A DNA stretch of 64,000 nt, from the NCBI GenBank assembly GCA_033675545.1, contig JAWDGP010005713.1, forward strand, positions 111,001 to 175,000. Direction: 5' to 3'. This document shows, piece by piece, positions 13,001 to 26,223 of this stretch. The position numbers and the translations under genes were made by a program. The stretch comes from Elysia crispata. Its lineage: Eukaryota > Mollusca > Gastropoda > Plakobranchidae. Numbering within the stretch: the first letter of the stretch is position 1; every line of letters begins with the position of its first letter. The notes under the pieces were generated by a model. That model saw nothing but the letters and a program-made list of their open reading frames with translations, was not told where the DNA came from and did no database searches.

Positions 13001-16000
13001 TTAAAAAAAAAAATGACAGCTTTAACATACTGTCAAGAAAGCTTTAATAGAAACGCTCCCTAATGTAAATATATACAAGATGGAAAAAAAAATCTCTATG
13101 TTACCCGTGTTTGCAAACTACAAAAAAAAAACAAAAAAACAACAAATGCATCTCTTCAATAAGTACCCTGTAAATTCGATAGGATTCTAAGATGTCTATA
13201 TGCTGTAAAAGTCTTAAGCTAATGGATATTGTTATTTTTCAAGATAACCATCAATTTTTCATGAATGCTTGTTGCCAAACAGACATCATCATTCCATGCA
13301 TCATTTTTTTTTTCTATCCGAAAGAATTTAACATTGAAGATAGATTATGCGAACATCAAAAATTCCTTTGGCCGCACAGGTACATGTTTTAAAATATGTA
13401 CATCATCTTTAACTTTTTGTCATACCAAATGAAAATTGCAGTTTTTTAATAAATTCCTTTTTGGTAACTTTCCTCCAGGAGATGTAACTTTGTCGACCAA
13501 AGTCTGAGAAATATAATTTGCTAGTGTTCACAGGAAGAGCTCAATAGCCCCTACCAGAATCAGATCAAGAATGGGAAATGCAATCATCGCGCACAAATGA
13601 ACCAACAAAAAAAAAAAAAAACCAACCCAAACGGACTCAAAATATTTTTCTCGATTAATAACTTCACAGGCGAATAAACGATTCGTGTAGAATACTTGAG
13701 CAATCATGGAAATATTGGCATCTTAGCTTAGCAAACTGAGGGAATAGGAGATGAAGATGGCATGCTCAGCACTACTGGTTCATTGGTGAAGGTATGGAGA
13801 ACCTACTACCACAAACTTTGCTTTTCAGAGAGGATCTTATAAGAAAAGAGTAAGATTAATATAAAATTTAATGATGAAAAAAAAAAGCCTCTTAACACAA
13901 ATGGTTACAATAAAAAGATAAATTTGATAATTGGCTGTTGAAAAAAAAACAACCAGTATATACTCCAGTTCAAATGACCCATTAGAGGAAGACAAGTTTA
14001 CACAGACAAATGTTAAAATGGCTTTTTACATAATTTAAATCCAACACTGCTGTATAACTTTTATTTTGAATCTCTGGGCTAACAGCTGCATCTTACGCCA
14101 CATAGGTTCAGTAGGTAAGAGGAGTGATGTAAAAATGATTGTCTTTTCCGGGCTTTCTATCTTTATGTTTGAATAAACCCAACATATCAACGCATCACTT
14201 TTCATTTGTTCTATGTCCATATGACGTACTTTTGAGAAAATGGCTTTGACAGTTTCATTCTCCTTATACTCATATGTTGGACATAGAATAAATATGAGAA
14301 AACTTGCTCCTTTTAGCTTGACTGTTGGCTCTACAATTAAGTTAACAGGGCATATAGATAATATTTTTCCGGAATGGACATTCTAGCTCTAATTTTCGTG
14401 ATACTGGACATAGAGCAAATGAAAACTGAGGCATTGATATGTATAACTGTATATTTCTTGTTGATAAACACAAACATCACCCTTGGGGAAAAACTATTCA
14501 GCTTATAACACCTAAAAGTGGTGAATTATATTTATTAGAGCTTCATATTTCTCACTAAGAAATCATTAACGCAATTTTTTCTTTGTGTGAAGCCTATTAA
14601 TATTAGAGCAAAAGTCTATCAAAATTAATTACTGCTTCAAATAATTTATAGAATAATTAGATTACCAACTCTTCAGTTTTAAGCCAGTCATTTCCCTAAC
14701 TGCTCACTTTCAAACCTTGAGCCAACAAACGGACAAAGAGTTCAATGACCAGGAAATGAATGTGACACTGCATTGTACAATCTTCATTGATTATATACCA
14801 TGTAGCTTAAAATAAAATGGAATTTGAACCAGTTTGCATTTTTCACAAACAATCTAGAAACTATTTGCCTGAAGAGAGGAGATGTGATGCATACTAGTCT
14901 TTAGGTTTACTGGGTCATCTATTGACTTCCACTAGGGCAAAGTGCAGGCATTGAATGACTGAATATTTTTTCTTCTTTAATGGCAAAAAGTGTGATATTA
15001 TTTTTCTAGTTGATCTGCTGGTTATTTGAGTTTTCAATAAAAGTTAAAAGACCTTTTTTGGGGGGGTTCTAAATGGCATCATTTACGGAATGATCCGAAT
15101 ATTTCATGTCTGTAAGAAGTATGACAGCTCTGTGGTTAGATTTATGCTTTGAAATAACAAGACAAGTAAAGTTGACCTAGAATATCTCAATTTCTGCTGC
15201 ATTTAGTCTGCCCGTTCAAACTTATTGGAATGAATGACACTAGGTTCTTCTTTTAAAAATATTTGGAACCCTAAGACGAATAATCTATTAATTGCATCAA
15301 TAAGCTAGTTGTAATCTGTACAAACTATACCAGAAAACAAAATTATCTCAATTTTATACAAAGTTAAGTTGTAAATTTAAATACTTGCGACCATGGCACT
15401 AGACCCTCTGAGCCTATCTTGTACAGTCAGTTCATTTAGTGTTAGAAAGGGGTTACAATCATTATCTGTAAATATATCTAAAAAAACAATAAACCCATTG
15501 CTACATAATTAGAAATGCAAAAAAATATCTTCAAGCTCTCGTGACTATAGTTCCACAGTCATGTATTTCAATATTCATCAAGTTACATTAGAGTAATCTC
15601 ATCTTTCATAATGCTTAGTTAAGTAATGTAAACAACTTTAATTCAAATTTTAAAACTCCTGGATTATCTGGACTCTCTGGGCATGCTGCTCGATGCTATT
15701 CATTCAACTCTTGAGAGTCAGAAAATTTATCTTGTGGTTTAGATGACTAGGAGTGGGAGAAAGAAAAAAACTGTAAATCTATAAAATTTTCATGAACCAG
15801 CATAATTGCAAGATGGTTATGGGAAAAAAAACAAAAAAAAAACATCCATTTGCCACTTAGGTTGAATTCTATGAAAACAATCCTTTCAATAAAACAAAAC
15901 AAAACAAAAAATTTCATTAACAAGAAATTAGCAGGACAAAAAAAAAATTTTCTTACGGGAAGCATCTGACGCAGAGGCATCCCCTTCTCCTGTTCCCATT

Positions 16001-19000
16001 TGACCTTGCATGGCATCTGGGTTTGTCTGCCATGTACCCCCAGCTGGACTTCCATAGTGGAGAACTAAAGGCAAAAATAAATCAAGACAAAACATTAGAT
16101 TATCACAAAACATGACAACTCACCTCCAAAAGCATTCTGTGACACATCAAAATAAAAAAAGGGCAAGCAATACAAAATGGTTGTTTATGATTGTCGCAAG
16201 TTTATAATATCTGGGTTATTATATCTCTTTCTCAAATTTGAATTGAAAATTATTTATCCCTCTTTTGCACACACTAGTCCATTACTTGTACTATTAAAAA
16301 AGATATTGATGACAATATGCTTGAAGTTTTAAAAATTTTACACTAGAATGTTACACTCCATGCACAGGAATCTATGTATAACAGAACAAATTTTTTTAGC
16401 GATGGCTGGAAATCCTGAATGTAATTGGGGAAAATTCGGCTCCTTACTTACTGTTCTGAAATGGCATAAAATATAACGCAAGCAGTTCTATCGAAAACAA
16501 AGAGTGTTTTAAGAACAGGAAAAATAGGCTGGTATCATAAAATTTTAATCATATAATTAACTCCCAATTCCAGTTTTTTTCTCCGATATAAATCACAATA
16601 GCTTATAAATAGTAAATTATAATTAAAACTATCATTGACTTAAATAAAAAATTAAATTAAAGCTCATAATTCTAGTTGATTATGCATAAGCAAGGTCTAC
16701 AAGTCATGAAGTACCACTCGATCATCTTTGCCACTGACACGTCTCAACATGATAGCATCTTGCCTCAATGCAGTGAGAACAACAATTTTGAAATTTTGGG
16801 TCAACGGAAGCTTAGATGTATTTGTAATATATGTAAAAGTATCGTACCGTTTGTAACGTTATCCGGGACAGCACTGATGAGCGTGTCTGCAAAAACAGTC
16901 AAGAGTAATGTTTCAAGAGTTGTGCATTATGATCTTCTCTTGTAAAAAAAAAAAATGAAATTTAGCTGGGATAAAATCCTAAAAAATTATTTTCAAAAAT
17001 GGGGAAAAAAAAAAGGCTTAAAAGACTGGGCTTGACAGGATCCAATGATACTACTTTTAAAATGCAATATTATAAATTATCTTCTTCACCTGTTTTTATT
17101 TAAAAGGAAAAATGAATCCACATGCTATAATTTGCAAAGAGGCTAAGTGTTTCACTTTGAACTGCCTAAAATTTAAAAGAAATAAAAATGTAAAATTGCT
17201 ACTTTGTGACAAGATCAACAATGGACTTGAGCCACCACATTATTATTGAAATAGCCTTTGTTCTTGTCAATTACTTCTATGGGTGATGGCATGCTACAAT
17301 CAAGTTGGGCTCCTATAAAATATAATATAATAAACTGAAATGACTGCATGCATAAATATCTATAAGGCCAAAGGCAAGTAAATGCTCATGCCTTGAAAGT
17401 ATTTAGTTCTACACAAAGAGGAATAAATCTGCCATTCCTCGTCTTTTTTTGTTTACTTCTTGAGATATGAACAGGAATTTTCACAAGAGGATAGGAATTT
17501 CCGTTATTTCGGGAATGAAGGAATCTTTAAGTGGAGAAGGAGGGAAGCAAGAAATTAAAACAAATAGGTGAAATACTTTATGGAAATCTTTGAAGTGATT
17601 TTAATTCTATTTGCAATGGGTTGATTTCTCTCATCGTAACACTATTTTTAATATCAAGAGTATGGATAACTGATGAAAGGACAAAAAATTAGGAATGAAC
17701 ATCATATATAAAGTTTGTAGACTAATTAAGATATTGTTTTAGTCCCTAATGTTTGTGATATCTGAAATATTTTTAAACTAATGAAGACTGTTAATCTGTG
17801 TAACTAATAATAAAATAATATTTTTGTTCAGTTTCCGTGAGAAATGGTAGGCATTTTTGTATGTTTATCAGCACTCTTAGTGATATACTCAAAAAAGACT
17901 GCATCACAAGTATATTGACAAATTACATAGGTTATAAGAACATCAATTTAGGCCTGGCTGTGCAAATTAGAAGTATAAATAACATTTTTAACAAGCAAAC
18001 TCTTCATGTATGTGAGATTATTGTGACCGAGATTGTGAAGTTAAAAATGTTAGAAAAAAAGTCAAGTGTAATAAGAACCTGGGTTAAGCCAGCCAGTTAA
18101 AACTTTCGAAATTTTCCAATCAAGTGTGAAAGTTTTTACATTATGATCAATGGTTTCATTAATTTCTAACAATCAAATTGTATTGATACCTATTTCAGAG
18201 AGTTTTAAACAACACCAAACATATATTAAAAGACTATAACTTTGCAGTTTAAGGGCTAATACTTGAATTTCAACATCTATACCTAGGTTTGAAGGTAAAT
18301 TTGAGACACCCCCCCCCCAAACCTTTCAAAAAATTCATCTTTTCATTTAAAAAGTATTTAAACTATTTTAAACTTAATCTGCCAACTGTAAGCATATAGG
18401 ATGGTAACAGCCTTAATATTCTTAAATTCTGAATAGCTTGAGTAATTACTGTGAACCAAATTTCAAAATAACAAATGAAAGAAACGACGAAGTAGTTGCA
18501 CATAGTTGTCAATGATGGAGCGAATAACAATGGCGGTGGCATAAAACAATGTGCATGGACCGATGCATTGATGGTTTCAGAGGAGCCAAAGGCAGTGATT
18601 TACTTCAAAATTATCTTTCATTATTTACATTTTAGAGAGACTCCTCAAATCTAAGGACAGCCGATGATATCAATCTATCAATCTACCCAAAAGTTTTTAA
18701 AAACTAACCCCTATTACTATACAGCTTGTTCCACATGAGGACTACCTAAGCTACCTAAACATCCACCACTTTTCGCAATCCGTTGAATTCACACTGTCAC
18801 AAGCCTGATCGCTGATGAAAAAAATTCAAATACATTTCACATTTTTCTAGAATACTCTCCTCATACAGCAATCCAAAATATATGATGTAAGTGCACCTAT
18901 TATGGTGTTACAATTCAGTTGAGACGTGCAGAAACTTGAAAACCGCAAACTTCTTGAGAAGGGAATTCTGTGAAATCAGTAGTGTGCTGCTACGAGACAC

Positions 19001-20294
19001 AATGGAATTCCTTTGTAACCCGTCCCCAAGTGCAAGTCGATTATCAAAGCTTTGTATAGAAAATATGCTACCATTGTAGAGGGATGCAGATGGAGTTGAG
19101 TCAATGATCAATGTTGATGCAATGGATGATGGCAAAACGTGAAGGGGGAAAATGTGTTAAAATTGCATCATCACCTTGAAAGACTCTGGTCTCAAGTTCA
19201 CTCATTCTGCTGTGTTTGTGATGCTTGGAACTCCCAGGTGGCCTGGCTGCAGAAACTTATATTTGGTTGCTGCCTATCAGCCCTGTTGCCTCTGTACATT
19301 TGCTATGGAAGAAATTTCTTTATGCTTGGTCCTATTAACCAAGTGAAAAAAGTTAAATCATCGAGACAAGTTGCTTCTGACACGTGGGCAGACTATCTCA
19401 GATCACACACAACCTGCAGCATTTACAATAACTAAAATCTACAAATGGGTGTGTAGTGCCAGTCCAAAAACGAAGTGGATGTCACTGGTTTCATTCACTG
19501 ACCTATGATCAATGTGGATAAATAAGCAATCAATTTATATTATTTAATCATACTTTAATTGTATATAGACAAATCAATCATCTGAGTTGTTAAAAGCAAA
19601 TAAGATGAGATTTTAAGTCGGTCAACGTCATAGTTTTCCGCTTACTATGCATGCCCTTCGTAGCCCTCCTGAGGTGACCGCAGAACACGGCAACTTCCGT
19701 CAGATTTCGCATACGTTAACGTTGATTGAGATACATTTCATTCGATATTCAAAGGTTTTTCTACTTACGGATCCATCATACGTTGAGGAATTGAACCATT
19801 TAGTAACTTGGATTGTAAAAAATAATGACAAATACACGAACTCCGCAAAAATCGACGTGTCAAATTGGGCGTGCATGCCCTTACATGAACCACCTAGCTA
19901 AGTTGGAACGGGCATCCTTAGAATCTACGACTTAATCAGATGCATGAAAACCACAAAAAAAATAATGTGTGATTCATAGAGCTATCAATTCTAAAGTTAT
20001 AAGCATTATGTTTAGTAGAAACTAAAAATATTTTGATAACACTGCACCGTCCTGGGACGAAAACTAGCAAAAACTTAGATCACCGGCTGCGAATTCTAAA
20101 GCCGCCATGTTGGCCGTTCATCGATACGACAAGGTGCAAATTCTTCGCTCCTTAATGGAAACAATCGAAAAAACATCCTAACCTCCGCCCTGATTAGATC
20201 TCTTGGTGACCCCATTATCTGTTTCTCCGTCTAAAGGCCTTTTTCTTGAGTCAGAAGTGTCCATTTCAGTACCATTCGTGCCGTCGTAGTTCAT
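1..20294 (-). CDS. NOVA: Nova-like KH-domain RNA-binding splicing regulator (gene span, 3' end off window)
   Basis: Coding exons on the minus strand, 5' to 3': 20294-20183, 16064-15957, 5784-5644, 3624-3467, 1744-1591, 783-1 (continuing past the left edge). All junctions are GT-AG and the phases chain without a break, giving about 485 residues in the window. Order: N-terminal basic bipartite motif (SRKRP ... TKR, about residues 16-33) resembling the Nova nuclear localisation signal; linker; KH1 (about 77-145, GKGG loop at 93-96); KH2 (about 174-243, GKAG loop); then [20 protein letters not shown], the conserved Nova segment after KH2, and a Met/Ala/Gln/Ser-rich spacer. Nova proteins bind YCAY clusters in pre-mRNA through three KH domains and control alternative splicing; KH3 should lie beyond position 1. 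Family assignment is strong; that it is the single Nova orthologue is inference. Confidence 0.93.
1591..1744 (-). CDS. NOVA: Nova-like gene, coding exon 5 (KH2)
   Basis: 154-nt exon with acceptor TTCAG|GTCAAA and donor GGCAG|GTATTT. It encodes [18 protein letters not shown] with the GKAG loop, then [14 protein letters not shown] and a final beta strand ending in VTVAG. This is the KH2 core of Nova. Confidence 0.95.
3467..3624 (-). CDS. NOVA: Nova-like gene, coding exon 4 (end of KH1 and interdomain linker)
   Basis: 158-nt exon with acceptor TTCCAG|GTACC and donor CGGCAG|GTAATAG. It continues FYPG as [15 protein letters not shown], then an alpha-helix ending in MDKIREKPE, closing KH1, then a charged linker ending in HRQ. 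In vertebrate Nova the residue before KH2 is also Gln followed by VK. A second in-frame donor 9 nt downstream (GAG|GTATTT) would add three residues and cannot be excluded. Confidence 0.93.
5644..5784 (-). CDS. NOVA: Nova-like gene, coding exon 3 (KH1)
   Basis: 141-nt exon with acceptor TTCCAG|GAGAC and donor ATCCAG|GTAATT. It encodes the core of KH1: [18 protein letters not shown], the nucleic-acid-gripping GxxG loop, then a helix and a strand ending in ANDFYP. The DFYPG motif at the end is characteristic of Nova KH1. Confidence 0.95.
6970..7039. repeat. (AG)n microsatellite
   Basis: About 35 uninterrupted AG units inside Nova intron 2. Confidence 0.98.
8861..9333. mobile_element. pogo/Tigger-like MITE with TA target duplication
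   Basis: The ends are CAGTGGAA at 8861 and TTCCACTG ending at 9333, so the 8 terminal bases form a perfect inverted repeat, with further partial match inside (ACC against GCC). Both ends are flanked by TA in a TA-rich context, the target site of Tc1/mariner and pogo elements. The interior repeats the motif ATTCGAA near both ends, a pattern I know from pogo-like elements. At 473 bp it encodes no recognisable transposase, so it would be non-autonomous. Confidence 0.7.
10047..10213. repeat. Diverged 92-bp tandem duplication
   Basis: AACGCGCAG followed by AGCAGAAA and a TTAGTAAA-like tail at 10047 recurs at 10139 with many substitutions. The two copies sit head to tail, about 92 bp apart. Confidence 0.6.
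12626..12726. repeat. Short CT/CTGT microsatellites
   Basis: TCTG and TC repeats at 12626-12655 and a TC run at about 12708-12726, in Nova intron 2. Confidence 0.9.
15957..16064 (-). CDS. NOVA: Nova-like gene, coding exon 2 (linker before KH1)
   Basis: 108-nt exon with acceptor TTTAG|TTCTCC and donor TTCCC|GTAAGA. In the chained frame it reads [16 protein letters not shown] and on through an acidic, Gly/Ala/Ser-rich stretch ending SDASR. It enters with two bases and leaves with one, matching both neighbours. No known domain; it corresponds to the variable linker before KH1. Confidence 0.85.
16065..20182. other. Nova intron 1 (4.1 kb)
   Basis: AT-rich intron. Open frames on the plus strand at 18891-19079, 19139-19435 and 19647-19901 exist, but I recognise no family and see no flanking splice sites for them. 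The part from about 18890 to 19440 is less AT-rich and could be an old repeat remnant; this is only a composition argument. Confidence 0.45.
20183..20294 (-). CDS. NOVA: Nova-like gene, coding exon 1 (start codon, nuclear localisation motif)
   Basis: ATG at 20294-20292, reading [20 protein letters not shown] and on through a TKR motif to NQGG. The SRKRP and TKR pair matches the N-terminal motif of animal Nova proteins. An in-frame TGA lies six codons upstream of the ATG, so this is the start. Donor GGAG|GTTAGG leaves one base, which joins TT of the next exon to make Val. The exon encodes only 37 codons and is easily missed by ORF scanning. Confidence 0.85.
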
Positions 20295-21428
20295 TGCAGT
20301 GTCCGTTTTTCAGGGCCCAGTTCTCGTGGGGTAACGAATTGCCGGTATGATCACGAGATTTTAGGTCAGCCAACAACCCATGTGCGATTTCTAAAAAAAG
20401 ACATAGCCAAGGCCTAGGTCAACGGTTGCATTGTGTCTGCTTTTATTGGGTTATTTGTCAACGACGATGCGGTTAAAAAAAATAATGTTTTTCTAATTCA
20501 AATGCAATGCAATATATTCTGTTGAAAACTGTTGATTGAGGTACTGATCCAAGTTCTAATTTTTTTTTTATTATCAAAATAGGTCAAGTCATTTACAACA
20601 CACGTGCAACAATCAGGTGGCCACGCCCCCTGCGAAGACCTTTCCTCACATCGAGGCGAGCTCTCTCCTTTTTTTTTTTTTTTTTTATATATCATGGACA
20701 TTTTCCCCCTATGACCAAATTAAAAAAACAAAAAACAAAAAAAAACTCTCAGTTACTTTTTTGTTTATGAAAGATAAAAAGTCGATATCAATAATTGCAT
20801 TAAACGTCACTCATCATAGTTTCTAAATCTGGATAGAGTGAAAAAGGTAGAAGCTTCAGGTATCACTTTGAGTTCATGAAATGTTCCTAAGGTTTGGATC
20901 ATTTTGTTGAGGATCATCGTGTTTGTCTTCAGATTAATTTCCTTGCTGGCATAGCCTTATTAGCTTCAGCAATAGTGAAAGAAATAGTCAAACCAGCACC
21001 GACTTGCAAATAATTCGGGACCTCAACAGCCAGACCAAGCGCTTCTTATGCCCTTACAATGAAGTTAAGAAGATAATACAATATCAGAGGAACGACAAAT
21101 TCCTGACTTGGCGAGGTGCTTCATAAAGCGAGATTCTCCTTACGAATAGTTGGGCATAGATTACCACGGTAGTTAGTTCATGTACGAACAGTGTGGCGAT
21201 CTATTCAAATAATGGGGAGAGAGGATGAAACTTCGAAAGTTACTATATTTAATTACCACAAGCTAATCAATCTAGAAAGTGGGATAAACAAAACAATCTC
21301 CATGAACAAGTGAGGAAACAAGAGGCAACAATTACTTTTAATCCAGATATTTTTTTTAATTTATCTTTATTTTTATTTTATTATTTTTCTTTTTTTTATT
21401 TATTTCATTTTTTTATTTTTATTTTTAT

Positions 21429-21459
<31 letters not shown>

Positions 21460-21704
21460 GGGGGGGGGTGGGGTTAAAAAAAAATTTCCAGTGGCTCATT
21501 CATAAAGAGATAAGGCGATGTTTCATACTTTGTTTAATCAATCCATGTGGATGCGTCCTCGGAGCATACGTGAAATAATTCATTTCAAAGTATGATGAAC
21601 GGCGGTGACCAAGTGGGCTAAAGTTTTTCTGTGGAAAATGTGAATGATGGGGTCTCACTCTGATGTTACCATGAATTTAATGAATGTACTGTGTCAAATA
21701 ATTA

Positions 21705-21706
<2 letters not shown>

Positions 21707-21767
<61 letters not shown>
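21707..21767. repeat. (AT)n microsatellite
   Basis: About 30 AT units, uninterrupted. Confidence 0.97.
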
Positions 21768-21769
<2 letters not shown>

Positions 21770-22050
21770 CTTGGGCTTCTCAGGTAGTGTTAAATCTAAT
21801 GAATAAAAATGGCCCAAAGAAAATTGCGATGGTATTATTTTTAGCTATAGAAACTAAAGGCCTGTTCGACCCTAAACGATTCCCATTCAACGCGATGGAC
21901 AGGTGAAGAATTGTTAAAAAAAAAAAAGGCTGCTTGTTTCACAGCTCTTTTGTAGGCCCCTCGATCTCATAATAAGACTGTTTTATTGCCTTAGCGATTT
22001 TTTAAAATATCCCTAACGTCGTTCAAAAAAAAAAAAAAAAAAAGAAAATA

Positions 22051-22460
<410 letters not shown>

Positions 22461-23242
22461 GAATTAGATTGCGCCGCTTTATTGAATTTCGAGAATATAT
22501 CGATATCTTTTCTCCGCCATTGCGTTCATGGAATTTTCAGAGAGTTTGCTAGAAAATTATAAAACAGGCCTCAGACAATAGTCTTTTTGTCAATGAAACC
22601 GAACAACAATGTTAAATACTGTTACAGATGTGGCACCAAAGAATAAACACAGAACACATTGCTAGGAATAAAGTCAACCCTCGTGACTCTTCATTTTTAT
22701 TCTTCTTCCAACATGTCTTTAAAAAAATTGACCATTACCAGAAGAAATCAGTGCAACGTGCACAGAATTAATTACTTGGTGCACAGTACCCTTGACACTT
22801 GCTAATAATAATTTTAGTACCGTATACAAAATGTGTCCATAAACTAAATGAAAAAAAGGAGTATAAGACAAAGACGAAAGAGTGAAAGAGAGGAATACGA
22901 TATAGGAAGAATTTTTTTAAAGTTAGGAGTAAAAGGCTAAGTAGGGGAGGAAGGTGATATGAGGAGGAGGAGGATTGTTAATGATAGGTACCGTATGTTT
23001 TATTTTTAAGCCATGACTCAATAGTTTTCACGACTATTCTTGGTACTCTACGTTCCCTTTGATTGAAAAACAGAAATAGAAGGATAGATAAATACGTGTA
23101 GAAAGATAAATTTACAGAAAAGGTGGGATAGGATAAAGAAAAGGAAAGAGAAATGAAGGGCTGAAATCACACGAACGCATAAACCGATATACCTCAAGTT
23201 ATGCTGATAGTAGTGACATTTGTTTATCTCCCAGTATGTAAA

Positions 23243-23358
<116 letters not shown>

Positions 23359-23434
23359 TTTTGGGGGGGGGGGGAGAGTACGCTTCTTTATAAACTTCAG
23401 CTAATGAACAGAATAATTCCGCCTTGCAGTTTCA

Positions 23435-23836
23435 CAAAGAGAATAAACTGTGAACTCTGAGCGATATATTTCAACACTCCGAGCTCTCAAACTCCGACTC
23501 AGACGTATTCGGCGTGATAAGGACTCATTCCTGCAACACGACAATGCGCGCCCGCACACCAGTCGCCAAACTCAGGACGCCTTAAGGCAGCTGGAACTTA
23601 CGACCCTACCTCACCCTGCATACAGCCCCGATCTTGCCCCCTCTGACTATTATTTGTTTCCCCAACTCAAGAAGTACCTGAAGGGCCATCACTATGACAA
23701 TGATGAGGAAGTTATCGCAGATGTTCGCAGATGGTGCCGTGGACAGCCGTCTGAATTCTTCGCTGACGGCGTGAGCCAACTAGTGAAACGTTGGAGGCGG
23801 TGTGTTGATCGCGACGGTGACTACATCGAAAAATAG
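23435..23836 (+). pseudogene. mariner (DD34D) transposase, C-terminal fragment
   Basis: The open frame reads VNSERYISTLRALK, then LQHDNARPHTSRQTQ, then HPAYSPDLAPSDYYLFPQLK and YLKGHHYDNDEEV, ending in TAG at 23834-23836. These are the second and third catalytic blocks of mariner transposases. Exactly 34 residues separate the Asp of HDNARPH from the Asp of APSDYYLF, the DD34D signature. Full mariner transposases are about 345 residues; only about 130 are here. The N-terminal DNA-binding domain and the first catalytic Asp are missing, so it is 5' truncated, close to the GA array, and cannot be active. The reading frame itself is undamaged, suggesting a fairly recent copy. Confidence 0.92.
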
Positions 23837-24280
23837 AGTGCTAAGTATGTAGCTGAGATATTAAGCTTTCGTTTGACGTATTGTTTATGTATATGCTGTG
23901 AAAAATTAAAAAGTTATGATTAAACGGAACTTAATTATCAGCCTGCCCTCGTATTATTGACGATCACAAATCAAACGCTGTTCTTCCGTCCTCTCTATAC
24001 ATACAGTCAGAGTAGCGATATCAAAGGGAAAGAGAAAGGAAATTCATTTTCGCTAGTGCTGATCTCCCTTTGCAAGTATGCTACTGACAGATAACACTGT
24101 TTCCTGTGGGCATTTTGCAATTGAATATCAACTACACAATTTTCACCTTGTGAAAGCCATGTTTCTTGGGTTCGAGTCAACAAAAACTATAACATTATTT
24201 GCCAATTTACCGAAAATAATGGTATTGATACAATAACGTAGTTTAAACTATAACTACTGCTACTTCTTCTTGTTCTTCTC

Positions 24281-24307
24281 CTACTACTACTACTGCTGCT
24301 GCTGTTG

Positions 24308-24351
<44 letters not shown>

Positions 24352-24352
24352 T
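24281..24352. repeat. (CTA)n/(CTG)n triplet array
   Basis: CTA triplets with a short CTG block. Open frames here are repeat artefacts. Confidence 0.95.
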
Positions 24353-24744
24353 TGAAACATCTCTAGTTCTACCCAAACTTGATATTTATAGTGCTTTACA
24401 GGCATCTTTCCCGAAGGACGCTATTAACCTACTTCAACTGGTTCAGGGCACTGCAGTTAGTCTAGTTATTTATAAGCAACAAGCAAACCAAAACGCGATC
24501 ACTTGAACTGTTTTTCACCACAGACATAGTCTGCCTTTTTAAAAATGCATTATTTACAAAGACTGCATTTTTAGAAATCTATGTCTAAATCAAATGGCGC
24601 CGATGTATCTCTGTCTAACATGAGTGTGTGTGTATCTGCATGACACTTTAGACCTTATGTGATGAAAGTATCCTTCATGTACTCAAATAACACTACAACC
24701 TTTTACGGTCAACGTTCCTTTCACCAATCAGATCCTAGAATGGA

Positions 24745-25080
<336 letters not shown>

Positions 25081-26060
25081 TACAGCGGACTACACTTTTG
25101 TTGAAGTCGAATGAGATGATCTTTTTTTTACGTTTATTTAATTTGCATGAACATGAACCAGTCCCTCTATCTTTCTATTAAGATAAACGGATGTATTGAC
25201 TTCAACATAACTGTAAAAACGTCTGTGTAGATTTAACTATTCTTTCCCTGATCTTTACCTGCTTTATAAAATCAAACGGTCATGTTGATGTTAATTTTCA
25301 CTCGCTGGTCATCATCGACCCTACCCCTTTCCCTGCAGCGCTAAAGCCTAACAAAGATGACTAACATCCTTTGTGCTTAATGTATCTGTACAACTACAAA
25401 ATAAAGTTGGGAAGGGATAATGACAAGAGCACTACCATCATTGAAATGAAACAAGCACCTTTTTAAGATACTCTTGAGTTAAGCGTAGACTCTTCCAAAT
25501 AATGATTAATGATTTGAAAATATATCATACATTTCTTCTAATCTGAGTACCCTCATCTGTACACTGCAAAAAGCTCTGAAATGCTTATCCATTTTGCCCT
25601 GGCATATAATTACATGGAGACAAAAAAATTTGAATTCTTATTTAATGAAATGGTAAGCCCATAGATGTGATTTTGCTTTTTTTTTTTTTTTTTTTGCTTG
25701 TTTCCATATTGTTTCCTGTGTCGAATTTTTTTTTATCTAAATATTAATTTAAAGAAAACAACAACAACAAATCAACCTAACAAAAAGAACACTCTAATAT
25801 AAGGCTCTATGGATAACTGTACTATTTTTTGTCATTCTGGAGCTGAAATTAAGCCTTTTTTTTTAAACATTTTTTTTCCAATCCAACCCTCCCACTTCTA
25901 ATACACTGTCAACAATAGATACAGACCTATATCAACGATTACTGTATGTAACATTGATTCTAGGATTCGTTTCATGAAAGCACTTCTAATGGACATTCAC
26001 TTTAGTTTAAAGTTATAGTTTTGAAAACAGCATCAGAAACACAGTTTCAAGTTCAAATAA

Positions 26061-26123
26061 TTTATTGAGCAAAAGTACAAGGGCAAATAATTTATTGAGC
26101 AAAAATAAAAGGCTGCTTTTATT
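26061..26123 (-). promoter_or_regulatory. Candidate poly(A) signals of DHRS7-like gene (three AATAAA)
   Basis: On the minus strand AATAAA occurs at 26123-26118, 26096-26091 and 26066-26061, 100-165 nt after the stop codon. The last two lie inside a direct 21-bp duplication (CAAATAATTTATTGAGC plus AAAA on the plus strand, at about 26054 and 26084). Position and orientation fit the gene's 3' end; actual use is inferred. Confidence 0.55.
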
Positions 26124-26223
26124 CGTTTTGATATTTCATTGGTAAACGATGACATCTTTCATCTATTCCCTGATTCTTGAAAGACAAAATGACATGAACT
26201 TTAAATAACAGATCGATCTTGAT

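Larger units (their letters stand above)
5785..15956. other. Nova intron 2 (10.2 kb), mostly unassigned
   Basis: Contains an AG microsatellite (6970-7039), a pogo-like MITE (8861-9333), a diverged 92-bp tandem duplication (10047-10213) and CT runs near 12630-12726. The stretch from about 9340 to 11460 has more CG dinucleotides and GC than the rest of the intron, but I found no exon in it with supporting splice sites and homology. Confidence 0.5.

Noticed and set aside
15747..16055. Alternative Met start within Nova exon 2 (MEVQLGVHG frame)
   Set aside because: It is out of frame with KH1; the phase-correct frame joins both neighbouring exons and has Nova homology.
19139..19435. 98-codon plus-strand frame in Nova intron 1
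   Set aside because: Less AT-rich than its surroundings, but no recognised family and no splice or promoter support; possibly an old repeat.
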